From contig DFBK01000086.1 of NCBI GenBank assembly GCA_002366595.1, positions 43,813 to 102,495 on the forward strand: a stretch of 58,683 bases of DNA, in the 5' to 3' direction. Origin of the DNA: Anaerolineales bacterium UBA3082 (GTDB taxonomy: Bacteria > Chloroflexota > Anaerolineae > UBA7937). Both the position numbers and the translations under genes were made by a program. Every line of letters starts with the position of its first letter. Position 1 is the first letter of the stretch. The notes under the pieces are model-generated. The model worked only from the letters and a program-made list of their open reading frames with translations. It did no database searches and was not told the origin of the DNA. Shown one piece after another: positions 1-8,037 of this stretch.

Positions 1-1
1 G

Positions 2-139
2 TTGCGGATGACCTCTGCTGTGCGGGACTATCGGGCTGGGACGCCCTCAGACAGACTGCGAGAGAAACTGGGGCTCTCCAAGGTCACCTGGCGGGAGAAG
101 GAGAAGCAGATAAAGATGCTGGCCGGGCCGGCGCTCTAG
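2..139 (+). CDS. Probable tyrosine recombinase/integrase, C-terminal tail (partial)
   Basis: Only the last 45 codons of a gene entering from the left edge are visible, ending in TAG at 137-139. The tail contains the segment GTPSDRLREKLGLSKVTW, which resembles the stretch after the catalytic His in XerC/XerD-like recombinases, where a short 'L..LGLS..T' helix precedes the tyrosine. No catalytic residue can be confirmed in this fragment. It lies 50 bp from a tRNA-Arg gene of opposite strand, a usual place for integrases. The family call is a resemblance only; it could be another helical DNA-binding protein. Confidence 0.45.
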   Translation: MRMTSAVRDYRAGTPSDRLREKLGLSKVTWREKEKQIKMLAGPAL

Positions 140-157
140 CCACTCTTGAAGTCAACG

Positions 158-187
158 AAAGCACCCCTTTGCGCGAAGGGGTGCTTT
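158..187. terminator. Bidirectional intrinsic terminator between recombinase tail and tRNA-Arg
   Basis: A perfect 12-bp stem (158-169 with 176-187, AAAGCACCCCTT/AAGGGGTGCTTT) closes a 6-nt loop. T or A tracts on both sides let it act for the plus-strand gene ending at 139 and for the minus-strand tRNA. Confidence 0.75.
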
Positions 188-188
188 A

Positions 189-265
189 TGGTACGCCCGG
201 CAGGACTCGAACCCACAACCTGCTGATTCGAAGTCAGACGCTCTGTCCAGTTGAGCTACGGGCGC
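189..265 (-). tRNA. tRNA-Arg (anticodon TCG)
   Basis: Read on the minus strand, the cloverleaf has acceptor GCGCCCG pairing with CGGGCGT, the T-loop GTTCGAGTC, and the anticodon loop CTTCGAA, giving anticodon TCG (Arg, CGA codons). The 3' CCA is encoded (189-191). It lies beside a recombinase tail. Confidence 0.95.
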
Positions 266-407
266 TTGTAAGTTCAGTTTTGTGCAGAATTGGTGAGCAA
301 AATCTGAGAATCAGATGGTCTTGGCCCTTTTCGCTATTCAGGGATAGCACAGACAGCGAAGACAGTCAAGCGAAGCAGAAGAACGTTGTTATGTGAACTG
401 ATGGCCC

Positions 408-1199
408 TCATTCTTTCGCCAATTTCCCAAGTTGTTGTTTGAATGCGTCCGATTCCACAATGTCTTTTATGAAAGTAACTGACCAAACTTTGGAAAGGCC
501 TTTATTCTCTTCAAATACGACACGGATACGACCAGTTTGAGTGCTTTTGGCAGACTCTTGATACGCAAGGTATTCGCCAATGACCCCGATAAGGTTGCCA
601 CCTAAGTCGGGATTTATGAATATACCTCTCTCCTCAAATCGTATGGCAAGCTTGAGGAACACAGGACTGCCACTGTTCCCAGGAAAGGCAAAAGCATCTA
701 TGTGAAACGTTTTGTCATCATTGATTGCGCTTATGGTACCGCTTCTTATGATAGGGGTTATTCGGTTTGTGGGCACAATACCAGGTTCAAAAGACAAGAA
801 GAAGACGTCATACAGTTCAGACAGCTCATCTGCCCCCAACAACAGATTCTCCGCAATTGGCTCAACATCGTCTTTTTGGGGGTCAGACATGAAGGGGATG
901 ATGGCAATATCAACCTCGTCATTCTCATGAAATACCCACTCGAATCCAAATCGATGCGTGTAATCGTTTAGGCAACGTAGCGCCATTCGCCCACTCTTCT
1001 CATTGAGGAAAACCAGCATCCCGTCATCATTCAAGTCCCCAGTTTTTTCATCCACCACAACATGCTTCGCAGTGACTAGGAGAAACGTGTTCTGGAGTTC
1101 GAGTAAGAATCCAGTGCCGAGTCGGCCAATCTTTTTTCCCTCAGTCCTCTTGCCCAGAAAGACAACGCTCTTTCTAACATCTTCGATTAAGTTACGCAC
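408..1199 (-). CDS. Trypsin-like serine protease domain protein
   Basis: This is a soluble protein of about 263 residues with the fold of trypsin/HtrA-type peptidases. A catalytic triad can be placed: His in TAKHV, Asp in DEVDIAI, and Ser in the segment PGNSGSPV. It has no PDZ domain, no signal peptide and no membrane segment, so it is shorter than DegP-type enzymes and probably cytoplasmic. The start chosen is GTG at 1199 because GGAGGAGG lies 9 nt upstream; the frame is open to 1256 but without a ribosome site. It stands alone between two tRNA genes, which suggests an acquired stress or defence-type protease. The substrate is unknown. Confidence 0.75.
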   Translation of the reverse strand: MRNLIEDVRKSVVFLGKRTEGKKIGRLGTGFLLELQNTFLLVTAKHVVVDEKTGDLNDDGMLVFLNEKSGRMALRCLNDYTHRFGFEWVFHENDEVDIAIIPFMSDPQKDDVEPIAENLLLGADELSELYDVFFLSFEPGIVPTNRITPIIRSGTISAINDDKTFHIDAFAFPGNSGSPVFLKLAIRFEERGIFINPDLGGNLIGVIGEYLAYQESAKSTQTGRIRVVFEENKGLSKVWSVTFIKDIVESDAFKQQLGKLAKE

Positions 1200-1317
1200 T
1201 CTTTTAGTCCTCCTCCCCACTGATAGCTCTAGTGTCCAGCGACCAGTATATAGCAATAGAGGGAAGTAGGCAAACCCTTTGCCTTAGAATTCCAGCGGGG
1301 ACACCACAAAGAAAAGG

Positions 1318-1391
1318 GGTGAGTGGTGGGATTCGAACCCACGGTCTCCTGGGCCACAACCAGGTGCCTTAACCGCTAGGCTACACTCACC
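1318..1391 (-). tRNA. tRNA-His (anticodon GTG)
   Basis: The minus strand gives acceptor GTGAGTG/CACTCAC, an anticodon stem CCTGG/CCAGG with loop TTGTGGC (anticodon GTG), and the T-loop GTTCGAATC. The extra 5' G(-1) at 1391, opposite a C discriminator, is the identity element of tRNA-His. CCA is not encoded. Confidence 0.95.
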
Positions 1392-1636
1392 ACGGAAACG
1401 CTATTTGGCCCCTTTGCCTTGGTACCCCTGGAGCGCACCGATATAAAGCCTCGAACTGGTCTTCGCCTGAAAGTATATCATAAACGGACCGGGAAGGCAA
1501 CCGTGCAGGCCTTCTTCTCCGGGAAGAGGAAGCCGTTTGGGTTGCATGAGATAAGGCGGCTGGTGGCCGAGAAAGGTCGGATATCCTTACAGGATCCCGT
1601 GAGAGCAGATAGCAGTGGTGCTGCCAGTCATGGGGT

Positions 1637-2161
1637 TCAAGGTGGCAAATATGTGCTTCCCATGAGAGTGGCCTCTGGAAAGGGATGGTCTTCCTCCTCT
1701 TCGATTCCTCCAAGCAGGTAGATCCGGCCCCAAGCCTCACCATAGGCTACCCCCTGGTCGTTGTAGCCAAAGTCTCCCAAAAGTTCCTCAGCCACTATGG
1801 GGCTCACATCAAGGACCACTTCACAATCGCCCTCTAGGTCTATCTCATCTAAAGAAAACCCATCGCTTCCTTCGACGCCTTCCTTCGGGCAGTAGGGCCC
1901 TCGATCCTGAATCTCCCCCACCCATGCGCCGTGCTCCGTCACCACGAGGACGATGGTCCCTAAAGGCAAATGACGATGAGCAAAGATAGGTTTCGTCGGA
2001 TCGAAGAGCTCGCCGTTAGCCATCTTTCTCTCCTCGCCTGGGTAGTCATACCAGTGGATCAAGCCCTCTTGGTAAAACTCCCGGTCAGCGAGAACACCGC
2101 TATCTACTGCTGAGGCCGTCCCCAGCCACGCAGCCAAGAGAAGCCACAACAATTTCGACAT
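1637..2161 (-). CDS. RlpA-like double-psi beta-barrel protein, secreted
   Basis: This 174-residue protein has a signal peptide at 1-19 (LLWLLLAAWLGTASA, cleaved near ASA-VDS). The core matches the RlpA/double-psi beta-barrel pattern: MANGELFDP, AHRHLPLGT, then DRGPY and a late Asp-Leu region. RlpA proteins cleave or bind peptidoglycan glycans stripped of peptides. There is no SPOR domain, so it is a minimal version. The C-terminus (GGIEEEEDH) is acidic and not conserved in the family. It sits at the edge of the gas vesicle locus and its link to it is unproven. Confidence 0.8.
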   Translation of the reverse strand: MSKLLWLLLAAWLGTASAVDSGVLADREFYQEGLIHWYDYPGEERKMANGELFDPTKPIFAHRHLPLGTIVLVVTEHGAWVGEIQDRGPYCPKEGVEGSDGFSLDEIDLEGDCEVVLDVSPIVAEELLGDFGYNDQGVAYGEAWGRIYLLGGIEEEEDHPFPEATLMGSTYLPP

Positions 2162-2227
2162 CTTTGCCAGGTCCCCTTTGATCTACCCCTGCCCTCAAAA
2201 GGCTCTCCCCCAAGACCACTTCCGTTG

Positions 2228-2557
2228 CTAACGACGATCTTTAATCGGCCATTGGGGGGATAAGATGTAGCCACGACGACGGATCGTTTTGATGTAGATG
2301 GGGCTAGAAGGTGATGGCTCTATCTTGAGGCGGAGTTTCCTGATGTACATTCTTACCAGACCGGAGCTGCCCACGCCAGGAGGATACCCCCATATCTCTT
2401 GAAGCAACCTATCATTGGAGATGACTTCGCCGGCATGAGTCATCAGGTATCGCAAAAGCTCAAACTCTACAGGTGTGAGGAGAGTGATCTTTCCTCCAGC
2501 GTTCACTTCAAAGGTGCGAGGATCGAGCGAGAGTGGGCCTACTTCTATGGAAGCCAT
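2228..2557 (-). CDS. Stand-alone OmpR/PhoB-type winged-helix DNA-binding protein
   Basis: About 109 residues cover only the Trans_reg_C effector domain: the four-strand platform (GPLSLDPRTFEV), the segment LLTPVEFELLRYLM, the recognition helix region (SGLVRMYIRKLRLKIEP) and the wing (IKTIRRRGYIL). No receiver domain precedes it. ATG at 2557 is preferred because AAGGAAG lies 8 nt upstream. Proteins of this class bind direct repeats with an 11-bp period. Such repeats occur at 29710-29738 in front of a gvpA promoter, which makes this a candidate regulator of the locus (inference). Confidence 0.85.
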   Translation of the reverse strand: MASIEVGPLSLDPRTFEVNAGGKITLLTPVEFELLRYLMTHAGEVISNDRLLQEIWGYPPGVGSSGLVRMYIRKLRLKIEPSPSSPIYIKTIRRRGYILSPQWPIKDRR

Positions 2558-2599
2558 GCTTGTCACTTCCTTATGAACGCCTGGGCCATGAATTCCCTT

Positions 2600-3092
2600 C
2601 CTGGATCATCTCCAAAGGGCTACCTGCGGAGGGCTGACGCCTCCTCCATCGGATCCTCAGCCAAGGCAGCCAATGAATCGATCCTAGTCCTAAGCGCTTC
2701 CCTGGTCTCAGGCCTGGGCTTTTCTTGATATTCGGTGGCCAGGTCTTCCACCGGCCTGGCAAGACGCCGGATCTTCTTCGCTACCTCCACATTCCAAGTT
2801 GAGCACTTCACTGCTTCAAACATCTCAAACTCCTCCCCGAACCTAGGCAACGCCCGCTTGTACCCGCTCCTCGATCCTCAATATCAGAATACGCCCTCCA
2901 AGTGCTCATAGACCAGTATAGCGGGGTGAATTCTGCCCTCTTCCTCAAAAAAACGCTCTGGTCAGACGCAACAGCCTCTCCTCAGCCGCATGCCTTTCCC
3001 CACTGTCCGGATAGCGCGCGATGATCCCCAAATAGGTCGCTAGGGCATCATTGATCTTTCCTTGTTCTTCGTAGTTTATGCCCAGGCTCAAC
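2600..3092. repeat. Long direct repeat, copy A (flanks two-component cassette)
   Basis: The stretch from about 2600 to 3092 is closely similar to 6928-7370 in the same orientation, apart from an indel of about 45 bp near 2825-2870. Each copy contains the small helical gene and the TPR-like gene. The copies bracket the histidine kinase/HD-GYP cassette. Boundaries are approximate. Confidence 0.8.
2620..2823 (-). CDS. Small helical hypothetical protein (duplicate of the 6948-7151 gene)
   Basis: This is a 67-residue, mostly helical charged protein containing VAKKIRRLA and ALRTRIDSLAALAEDPME. It is nearly identical to the protein encoded at 6948-7151. ATG at 2823 is preferred because GGAGG lies 6 nt upstream and the start matches the paralog's. 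I do not recognise the family. Its conserved pairing with the upstream TPR-like gene suggests that the two work together within the gas vesicle locus. Confidence 0.65.
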   Translation of the reverse strand: MFEAVKCSTWNVEVAKKIRRLARPVEDLATEYQEKPRPETREALRTRIDSLAALAEDPMEEASALRR

Positions 3093-3172
3093 CGGGACGC
3101 TCTGGCAACCTTGAGGCGATAATTCGACCTTCCCTCCTTCGCCACGGTCACTCTTCTTTCCCTCTTGCACAC
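2884..3172 (-). pseudogene. TPR-like protein gene, frameshifted copy
   Basis: The reading frame encodes a helical TPR-like repeat (LSLGINYEEQGKINDAL, then YLGIIARYPDS) and stops early after LLRLTRAFF. The paralog at 7164-7430 continues for about 20 more residues. Those residues are present here in another frame up to a TGA at 2884-2886. The break is a run of seven A (near 2948) where the paralog has AAGAAA, so one base has been inserted. It may be a true pseudogene, a slippage site or a sequencing error. Confidence 0.75.
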
Positions 3173-3464
3173 CAGTAACTGTAATCCAGATCACTAGCAC
3201 ATCTTGCAACCTCAAGCGGAGAGAAAGTTAGCGGATAGCGGTAATATCACTCGAGACGGCTAATCGTCAATAACCGCCAAATCCTCATACTCATATAAAA
3301 TACCATAAATAAGCGCTCTAGTCAATACCCTGCCCTCATTTCCCTTAGACTTTAAGGTTGTAGGAGGCTCCTGGTCGTGAAGAGGCCAGGTCTGATGCGC
3401 CTGATAACAGGAGAACCCAGCGATCATACGCCATCCTTACGAGAAAATTGGTACCACAGGAACC
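3173..3464. other. Intergenic region upstream of the frameshifted TPR gene
   Basis: I see no gene in this AT-richer stretch. A short hairpin (CCTGG...CCAGG, about 3373-3397) is present. It should contain the minus-strand promoter for the genes ending at 2228, but I cannot place one with confidence. Confidence 0.4.
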
Positions 3465-3491
3465 AAAAAGCCTCTCCTCGTGAGAAGAGGC
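3465..3491 (-). terminator. Intrinsic terminator after the two-component operon
   Basis: On the minus strand a GCCTCT...AGAGGC stem with an inner CTC/GAG helix (3470-3491) is followed by TTTTT (3465-3469). It lies about 60 bp after the stop of the HD-GYP gene. Confidence 0.8.
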
Positions 3492-3548
3492 TAGCATCAA
3501 GTTAACAGGGGAAGAATGAGAATCAAACCCATTAGGAAAGCGACGACA

Positions 3549-4535
3549 CTACTTTCTGCGCTTCCTCTTGCCCTTGCCTTTTCGCTTGGTAGGCGGCTTT
3601 CTGAGTTTGAGGAAAACCTTGACCACCTCCGGGTCCCACTGAGTGCCAGTGCCCTTCTCCAGTTCTGCCAGGGCTTCCTCCTCGGTCCGAGCCCTGCGAT
3701 AGGGCCTCTCGGAGGTCATGGCCTCGAAGCCATCGGCCACGGCCAGGATGCGGGCCAAAAGCGGTATTTCCTCCCCCTTCAACCCATCAGGGTAGCCGGT
3801 GCCATCCCACCTCTCGTGGTGGTGGCGAATGACAGGCACAGCCGCTTGGAAAGCGGTGACTTGCTCTGCCACGTTCGCGCTCACTACAGGGTGGGCCCGG
3901 ACCATCACCCACTCGGCCTCAGTAAGCCCGGCGGGCTTGTTAAGCACACTGCTAGGGATGCCGACTTTGCCCACGTCATGCAAGGGGCCAGCGATGCGCA
4001 CGGTATCAAGCTGGCCGTTCACTAGTCCCATCTCCTGGGCGATCTCTATGGCTATCTCGGTGACCATGGCAGAGTGCCCGCTTGTATAGGGGTCGCTGGC
4101 TTCAACTATGCTGGATACCGCCTTTACCGTTTCTAGAGCGGCACGCTTGAGCGCCTCCCCCGCCTCCCGCTTCTCAATCGCCCTGCGGATAGTCACCACT
4201 AATTGCTCTGCATCGTAGGGCTTCTGCATATAGCCATAAGCGCCCAGGTTGACCGCCTCGATGGCCGATGCCTGTGATCCATACCCGGTGAGGACGATGC
4301 ACTCCGTGCGAGGAGAGCGCTTCTTGATCTTCTCCATCACCTTCAAGCCCTCCATATCTGGCAACCTCAGGTCGATGATGGCTACCGCGGGCCTCTCCTC
4401 CTTGACCCTATCTAGGGCTGTCTTTCCCTTCACCATGGCTATAGGTGCATAACCCTTAGCCTTGAGGATGTCGGAGAGGGTCTTCCTGAACTTGGGGTCA
4501 TCATCTACGATGAGGATACTGGCCTTTGTACGCAT
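3549..4535 (-). CDS. Response regulator with HD-GYP domain (c-di-GMP phosphodiesterase type)
   Basis: The 328-residue protein has an N-terminal receiver (phosphoacceptor Asp in AIIDLRLPD, conserved Lys in MQKPYDAEQL) and a C-terminal HD-GYP domain. The domain shows LHDVGKVGIPSSVLNK, the HHHERWDGTGYPDGL segment with the GYP triad, and ARILAVADGFEAMTS, all usual for active c-di-GMP (or cGAMP) phosphodiesterases. The tail is a Lys/Arg-rich stretch (KRKGKGKRKRRK). It is the last gene of a kinase / double receiver / HD-GYP operon, 8 bp after the previous gene. Since gvpA here has a c-di-GMP riboswitch, this enzyme could lower the signal the riboswitch reads. The substrate is inferred from the family. 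Confidence 0.9.
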   Translation of the reverse strand: MRTKASILIVDDDPKFRKTLSDILKAKGYAPIAMVKGKTALDRVKEERPAVAIIDLRLPDMEGLKVMEKIKKRSPRTECIVLTGYGSQASAIEAVNLGAYGYMQKPYDAEQLVVTIRRAIEKREAGEALKRAALETVKAVSSIVEASDPYTSGHSAMVTEIAIEIAQEMGLVNGQLDTVRIAGPLHDVGKVGIPSSVLNKPAGLTEAEWVMVRAHPVVSANVAEQVTAFQAAVPVIRHHHERWDGTGYPDGLKGEEIPLLARILAVADGFEAMTSERPYRRARTEEEALAELEKGTGTQWDPEVVKVFLKLRKPPTKRKGKGKRKRRK

Positions 4536-4543
4536 GGCTCACC

Positions 4544-5305
4544 TCACTTCCTCTTCCTAACAGGTTGGCCCAGAACCCTGCCTAACTCTTGGTGGCGAAC
4601 TTCGGTCAAGAGTTGGAGAAAGGTCTCTATCTGGAGGGGCTTGTAGAGGCAGGTGTAGGCATCGATTTTCAGGGCGGCCTCTATGGCGGGGGCCATCTCC
4701 TCTCGGTAGCCGGTCACTAATATCACCGGGAGATGAGGATAGCGCGCTCTGATCTCCTTCAGCGTGTCTAGGCCGCTGATGTGGTTCAGTTTCATGTCCA
4801 GGAGCACCACTTGGGCATCCGGGCTGAGCGTCTCCGCTAGACCGTGAGGATCGGTAACCGTAGTAACGGCGAAGTCTTGCGCCCGTAGTATCTCTCCCAG
4901 GGTCTGGCAGAACTGGGGGTCATCGTCGACAATGATTATGGAGCGTTCCTTGCGCAGGGAGGCGAGGAAACTGAGCAGGAGGTTGATGTCCAAAGGCTTG
5001 GTCAAGGTGGCTATGGCCCCCTCTTCCAACCCTTCTTGGACTAACTCAGAGTAGGCGGTCATGAATACTACCGGTAACTCGGGCTGGATGGTCTTGATAG
5101 CCCGGAATAGTTCCACTCCGTTCATCTCTGGCATCTTGATGTCTGTCAGGACGCAGTCGAAGTGACTCTTCTTCACCTTATCCAAGGCCTCAGGACCGGA
5201 GTAGGCGGCCTCACCCTCGTAGCCCTGGACCTTGAAGATATCCAGGAGGGTCTGGGCCATCCTGCGGTCGTCGTCCACTATGAGGATGTGCAAATTCTCG
5301 CTCAT
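4544..5305 (-). CDS. Tandem double-receiver response regulator, no output domain
   Basis: The 253 residues are two CheY-like receivers in tandem, about 5-120 and 122-245. The phosphoacceptor Asp residues lie in CVLTDIKMPE and VVLLDMKL, and the partner Lys residues in LTKPLD and LYKPLQ. There is no DNA-binding or enzymatic domain, so it is likely a phosphorelay or phosphate-sink component between the kinase and the HD-GYP regulator. It overlaps the kinase gene by 4 bp (ATGA), so they are translationally coupled. Confidence 0.9.
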   Translation of the reverse strand: MSENLHILIVDDDRRMAQTLLDIFKVQGYEGEAAYSGPEALDKVKKSHFDCVLTDIKMPEMNGVELFRAIKTIQPELPVVFMTAYSELVQEGLEEGAIATLTKPLDINLLLSFLASLRKERSIIIVDDDPQFCQTLGEILRAQDFAVTTVTDPHGLAETLSPDAQVVLLDMKLNHISGLDTLKEIRARYPHLPVILVTGYREEMAPAIEAALKIDAYTCLYKPLQIETFLQLLTEVRHQELGRVLGQPVRKRK

Positions 5306-6519
5306 GCTTGGGCCTCCTTGGTAGGTAGGATGAGAGTGAAGGTGCTACCCCTGCCTTCTTGGCTTTCCACCTCGATGCTTTCCCCGTTGACCTCCACCAG
5401 GTTCTTGGAGACCGCCAAACCAAGCCCGATGCCCCGGACCTTGGTGGTGAAGAGGGGCTCGAAGAGCATCTTCGTGTTCTCTTTAGAGATGCCGCAACCG
5501 GTGTCGGTTATGGAGAGATAGACCTGGTCCTTCTCACCTTGAGCGTTGATGGTCAGCCTGCCTCCTTCAGGCATGGCCTGGTAGGCGTTGGTGACCAGGT
5601 TGACCAGCACCTGCCCTATCTGCCGGGGATCGACGAACACAGGAGGCAGGTTGGGGGCTATCTTGGTGGTCACTTTCACCTTCTGGGGTGGAGGGTGCCT
5701 CTCCAGGACTTGGGTTACCAGGTCGGAGACCGCAATCTCCTCTCTCTCGGCGGGCCTGGTGCGCGAGAGGTCCAGGAGGCCTGAGACTATCTTCGCGGAG
5801 TTGCGGACCTCTGAGGAGATGACCTCCAGGTACTCCTTGGTGGTCTCATCGGCATCGGGGAGGGCAGTCTGGAGGTAGTAGACAGCGTTGGAGATCACCC
5901 CCAGAGGGTTGCGCAACTCATGCCCCACCCCGCCAGCCAACTGGCCCAGAAGGGCCAAACGCTCCTTGCGGATCAGTTGCTCCTGGGCATCTCGGAGCTC
6001 TGCTACCGTCTCTTCTGCCAGTTGTGAGTACTCCTTCAGCGCCTCCTCCGCTTTCTTGCGCTCAAGCCACAGACCAAAGGCCTCCGCGATAGCGTTCAGG
6101 AGGTTCTGCTCCTCGGGAATCAAGAAGGGCCTATCCTCGGCATAGTAAACCCACAAGTGCCCGCGGGCCTCGCCTCCTACTCTGATCTCCGCATGGAGGC
6201 CGTACGACAGCTTCTCAGTGTATCGCTCATGCGCGAAGCGGCTATCCTCCAGTTCAATCACCGGTACGGTGATCTCTGGGAACTGCATGGCCGGAACCAG
6301 GTGCTCAATAACCCCCCTGCAAAGTTCATCAATGGGCAAACCCTCCTGCATGTTGCGGTTCACCGCGTAAAGGCAGGTCAACTCCTTCACCCTCTCACCC
6401 AGTGCCCACTCCGCCCACTTGCGCTCGGCTTCTAATGCTTCCAATTCAGTAATTCGTTGTCGCAATTCTACCAATTCATTTATGAGTTGCTTTTTTGTCT
6501 TCTTTTCGTCTTTCATCAT
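5302..6519 (-). CDS. Sensor histidine kinase with GAF-like input domain
   Basis: The protein has 405 residues: an N-terminal coiled coil (about 1-40), a GAF-like sensor domain (about 45-155, from LTCLYAVNRNMQEG to LNAIAEAFGLWLE), a second coiled coil, HisKA (H-box GHELRNPLGVI near 205) and HATPase_c (N box LVNLVTNAYQAM, G1 DTGCGIS, G2 GIGLGLAVSKNLVE). No membrane segment is seen, so it is a cytoplasmic sensor; the ligand is unknown. It is the first gene of the operon with the double receiver and HD-GYP regulator. Confidence 0.92.
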   Translation of the reverse strand: MMKDEKKTKKQLINELVELRQRITELEALEAERKWAEWALGERVKELTCLYAVNRNMQEGLPIDELCRGVIEHLVPAMQFPEITVPVIELEDSRFAHERYTEKLSYGLHAEIRVGGEARGHLWVYYAEDRPFLIPEEQNLLNAIAEAFGLWLERKKAEEALKEYSQLAEETVAELRDAQEQLIRKERLALLGQLAGGVGHELRNPLGVISNAVYYLQTALPDADETTKEYLEVISSEVRNSAKIVSGLLDLSRTRPAEREEIAVSDLVTQVLERHPPPQKVKVTTKIAPNLPPVFVDPRQIGQVLVNLVTNAYQAMPEGGRLTINAQGEKDQVYLSITDTGCGISKENTKMLFEPLFTTKVRGIGLGLAVSKNLVEVNGESIEVESQEGRGSTFTLILPTKEAQA

Positions 6520-6651
6520 GTGTATCCCCTAAAATAGGCAGCACTTTCGCCTAAGTCCCGCCACTTTGGACGGGTGACTTCAAAGAGAAGAACCCTGGGG
6601 GGACGAGCAACGCCCACGGGCCAAGGCAAGAAATTCTAGACGCGTGGCTCC

Positions 6652-6918
6652 TCAACCACCCAGGGAAACCATCTTCAGGATCAACGCCGCCGTCTTCTTG
6701 AGAAGGAGGGAGAAACTGCGACAGTACTGGCAATCCAGGCTTGCCTCCTCATACTCCTCACAAGCGAGTAGTTCCTCCGCAACCTCTATCAGTTCTTTTG
6801 CCTTGGCAGCCTTCTCGCCAATGCTTTGCGCCGCGTTGACTTGCTCAGTCAAGGTAGCACAAATGCTTTCCTTGGTCTGAAACTTGCCACAAGTGATACC
6901 GCCTTGCTCGTAGACCAC
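6652..6918 (-). CDS. Hypothetical helical protein with four Cys
   Basis: An 88-residue protein with a GTG start at 6918 and a good ribosome site (AGGAGGG). It is largely helical (IGEKAAKAKELIEVAEELL) with Cys in ITCGK, SICAT, LLACEE and the DCQYC segment. I do not recognise a family. It lies between the kinase and the duplicated small gene, in the same orientation, and is not part of the duplicated segment. Confidence 0.6.
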   Translation of the reverse strand: MVYEQGGITCGKFQTKESICATLTEQVNAAQSIGEKAAKAKELIEVAEELLACEEYEEASLDCQYCRSFSLLLKKTAALILKMVSLGG

Positions 6919-6927
6919 GGATTCCCT

Positions 6928-7370
6928 CCTGGATCATCTCCAAAGGGCTACCTGCGGAGGGCTAACGCCTCCTCCATCGGATCCTCAGCCAAGGCAGCCA
7001 ATGAATCGATCCTAGTCCTAAGCGCTTCCCTGGTCTCAGGACTGGGCTTTTCTTGATATTCGGTAGCCAGGTCTTCCACCGGCCCGGCAAGACGCCGGAT
7101 CTTCTTCGCTACCTCCACATTCCAAGTTGACCACTCCACTGGTTCAAACATCGATCCTCGATATCAGAGTACGCCCTCTAACTGCTCATAAACCAGTATG
7201 GCGGGGTGAATTCTGCCCTTTTCCTCAAGAAACGCTCTGGTGAGGCGCAAGAGCCTCTCCTCAGCCACTTGCCTTTCCTCACTGTCCGGATAGCGCGCGA
7301 TGATACCCAAGTAGGCCGCTAGGGCATCGTTTATCTTCCCCTGTTGCTCATAGTTTATGCCCAGCCTTAA
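6928..7370. repeat. Long direct repeat, copy B
   Basis: This is the second copy of the duplicated segment 2600-3092. It carries intact versions of the small helical gene and the TPR-like gene. Together the copies flank about 3.8 kb with the two-component cassette, a configuration expected after a tandem duplication or an insertion mediated by homologous recombination. Confidence 0.8.
6948..7151 (-). CDS. Small helical hypothetical protein (intact copy B)
   Basis: The 67-residue product is nearly identical to that of 2620-2823, including VAKKIRRLA and ALRTRIDSLAALAEDPME. GAGG lies 4 nt before the ATG. Family unknown. It follows the TPR-like gene with a 12-bp gap, as in copy A, which supports a functional pair. 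Confidence 0.65.
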   Translation of the reverse strand: MFEPVEWSTWNVEVAKKIRRLAGPVEDLATEYQEKPSPETREALRTRIDSLAALAEDPMEEALALRR

Positions 7371-7430
7371 CTGAGAGGTCTCCTCCGTCTTGGAATGTAG
7401 ATCCGAACCTTGCTCGCTCATCACGATCAT
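7164..7430 (-). CDS. TPR-like helical protein (intact copy)
   Basis: About 88 residues include one clear TPR-like hairpin pair, LRLGINYEQQGKINDALA and YLGIIARYPDSEER, with further helices to the end (HPAILVYEQLEGVL). ATG at 7430 has AGGGTG upstream. The related gene at 16903-17301 shows a comparable helical repeat, so TPR-type scaffolds recur in the locus. TPR units in chaperone systems often dock Hsp70 partners; a role with the DnaK encoded at 23454 is possible but unproven. Confidence 0.7.
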   Translation of the reverse strand: MIVMSEQGSDLHSKTEETSQLRLGINYEQQGKINDALAAYLGIIARYPDSEERQVAEERLLRLTRAFLEEKGRIHPAILVYEQLEGVL

Positions 7431-7464
7431 TCTTTTCACCCTGCCGAATGCCGTAGGTCGCCGA

Positions 7465-8037
7465 CTAGACAGGGTGATAAAGTCCGTCTTCCTTCTGGCG
7501 GATTCTGTGCGTTTTGACCAGCGCTTGCAACATCTCTTGAGTGTCCTTCTCGGATAGACCAAAGAGGGCCTGGACATCTTCTATCTTCACGCCGGGAAAA
7601 CTAGTGATATAAGTCGCCACCTGGTCGGCTAAGGAGATGGTCTCGTGCACGCTGGATGCTACCAATACATGGGATGCACCGGAGGCTCTATCTGACTTGC
7701 GAGGGGGGGTCTGCTCCGATTCCGCTGTGGCCCTTGCCCCGTAGGTCCTTTCCGCCTGGGGCCTCCTCACCGTCACCACGCCCTTGCCCTTGCACGTGGT
7801 ACAGTTCAGCCTGCGGCCCAAAAGCCTGCCCGTTCCGCCGCAAGCCGGGCAAGGTTCATAGGGGGTCACCACGCGATTGTAGCCTTTGCCCCCGCAGGTG
7901 GAGCAATTCGACTCAGGGCCAGGGCACCCGAAGGGATCCTTGCCCCGCCCCCCGCAATAGGCGCATTTCACATCCACCATCTCCCCCGGACCTCCCGAGG
8001 GCACTCCGTATCTACCTACTTGTTCATGGTAATCCAT
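7465..8037 (-). CDS. DnaJ-type zinc-finger protein fused to a winged-helix-like module
   Basis: The 190-residue protein has two parts. Residues about 20-90 hold four CxxCxGxG-type repeats (CAYCGGRG, CSTCGGKG, CPACGGTG, CTTCKGKG), the Cys-rich domain of DnaJ without J-domain or client-binding domains. Residues about 140-190 form a small module (FPGVKIEDVQALFGLSEKDTQ... ending LYHPV) that looks like a winged helix. The same two-part design is split into two genes at 10062-10394 and 9847-10065 and is enlarged at 14416. ATG at 8037 has GGAGG 8 nt upstream. Likely role: unfolded-protein binding or zinc-dependent scaffold in vesicle assembly (inference). Confidence 0.75.
   Translation of the reverse strand: MDYHEQVGRYGVPSGGPGEMVDVKCAYCGGRGKDPFGCPGPESNCSTCGGKGYNRVVTPYEPCPACGGTGRLLGRRLNCTTCKGKGVVTVRRPQAERTYGARATAESEQTPPRKSDRASGASHVLVASSVHETISLADQVATYITSFPGVKIEDVQALFGLSEKDTQEMLQALVKTHRIRQKEDGLYHPV

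Noticed and set aside
1387..1743. Minus-strand frame overlapping the 3' part of the RlpA-like gene
   Set aside because: Conflicts with the well supported RlpA-like gene and the tRNA-His; no ribosome site, no homology.
3340..3440. Possible riboswitch upstream of the TPR gene
   Set aside because: Only a short hairpin was found; no known aptamer core could be aligned.
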